Assembly: GCA_907164885.2 (NCBI GenBank) | Contig: OU015490.1 | Location: 204,357,661-204,421,660, forward strand | DNA from: Dolomedes plantarius | Taxonomy: Eukaryota > Arthropoda > Arachnida > Araneae > Dolomedidae | Direction: 5' to 3' | Length of the DNA: 64,000 nt | In this document: positions 63,115 to 64,000 of the stretch, one piece after another | How positions within the stretch are numbered: position 1 is the first letter of the stretch | How the letters are laid out: the number at the start of each line of letters is the position of its first letter | Made by a program: the position numbers and the translations under genes | The notes under the pieces: model-generated | Seen by the model: only the letters and a program-made list of their open reading frames with translations | Database searches by the model: none | What the model was told of the DNA's origin: nothing

Positions 63115-64000
63115 ATATGATAAAGCCAGGATCAGGTGAGAGAGTACTACTTATTTCACTACTGTGACATGGACTTAGTCACCCACTAGACATACAGCAA
63201 GTTTTCCCTGTCCCGAAAGTGTCATGTTATCCAGGAACTGTGATATCCTAACATTTGGGATATTAAGACATCCTCTTTGCAAAAGGGAGTCTAGAAATAG
63301 TGTAAGAAACGAAGTTCTGTGTACAAAAAGAAGATAGTCAGGAACAGGACTCCAAATTGTGAGTTTGAGTTACTGATGTCTTCTCATTTCTACATTGTTT
63401 GCTTTTATATTGAAAAAAAGTAATGTTCCTCAGGTTGTAATAAAGCTGCCATGTTGGAAAACTTTGCATTTTTTTTCTTTGCATGAAAATTTTTGTCAAC
63501 CTTTGATTTCTCACAACCATAACACATTTTTTTCCCTTCTTTTTATGGATTACTTTGTCAGCAAAAATATTTGTAGCTAAGTTGATAGTATTCACATAAA
63601 ATTAAGGAAGAATTCCTTGAAATATTAAACTGGGTTGCTTCTACCTCGGGGAAATTAAACACAATACAGGGTTGAATATCTTCATAACTTTTGATAGGAA
63701 AACAGGCAATAAAAAAAAAATTAAGTGTATCACTACACATTTGTATATTGGAGGCAGCCAAGAGGTTGATTACTAACAATATTGTCCATTGCTCCCAATC
63801 CAACTTGACTCATGTGAGTCCAGTACAAAAGTGCCAATTTCACAATGTCTTCTGTAAACATTAAAAGCAACAAACATATGAAAAGGATACAAAAAATAGC
63901 TTTAAAGTCACTGAGACCATTTGGTAAATCATCAAAACAGTTCTTTCTGATACAGAAAAGCAGAATATATTCCAGAGTCCCCTGATCTTGAGAGCATATT
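63115..64000 (+). other. Downstream region
   Basis: AT-rich, no recognised gene. AATAAA at 63708-63713 sits at the start of a genomic A tract. May be distal 3' UTR or intergenic. Confidence 0.4.
63439..63444 (+). terminator. Fmr1: Candidate poly(A) signal 2
   Basis: AATAAA in gttgtaataaagctgcc, followed within 30 bp by a T-rich stretch (63469-63480). Would give a ~1.6-kb 3' UTR. Confidence 0.4.

Overview
The window is almost entirely one animal gene read on the + strand: the arthropod ortholog of FMR1/FXR (fragile X messenger ribonucleoprotein, Fmr1). Twelve coding exons can be placed between 6461 and 61891. Their splice phases close perfectly into one reading frame of 1548 nt (515 residues plus stop). 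The first exon, coding roughly the first 17 residues in relatives, is not visible and probably lies upstream of base 1. The order is: N-terminal Tudor/Agenet pair, KH0 region, KH1 (loop GAHG), KH2 (loop GKNG), a short linker, the leucine-rich nuclear export segment, and a C-terminal RGG box. FMRP-family proteins bind RNA and regulate translation in neuronal and germline mRNPs. Seven exon lengths match my recollection of human FMR1 exactly.

The DNA is AT-rich, introns reach 12.4 kb, and most identifiable intronic sequence is mobile-element debris. A jockey-like non-LTR RNase H remnant, Tigger/pogo, mariner, piggyBac, hAT and Mutator-like families, tRNA-derived SINEs and a solo LTR are all present. 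The gene type plus this repertoire, especially the form of the RNase H and mariner remnants, suggests a chelicerate, most likely a spider. That identification is an inference from recollection of such repeats.

Layout. 1-6460: a degenerate ~158-bp tandem array (about 60-2640) broken by a non-LTR fragment and an hAT element; then a piggyBac-type element (4616-5211) and a SINE. 6461-12538: exons for the Tudor tandem. 12539-22145: two long introns, the second packed with hAT and Tigger/pogo-like remnants (17386-20832). 22146-31904: KH0/KH1 exons; introns carry a dead mariner (about 24640-25920) and a foldback DNA element holding a 1.2-kb solo LTR with perfect 5-bp target duplication (28577-30358). 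31905-44281: the largest intron, with a three-level nest of inverted-repeat elements (31968-36120), a minisatellite and microsatellites. 44282-51808: KH2 exon and a symmetric 135-nt linker exon. 51809-61510: a Mutator-like element, a Tigger N-terminal fragment and two strong DNA hairpins. 61511-61891: final coding exon. 61892-64000: 3' UTR and downstream sequence with several AATAAA signals and one unexplained open reading frame.

No tRNA or rRNA gene, CRISPR array, bacterial-type system or second host gene was recognised.
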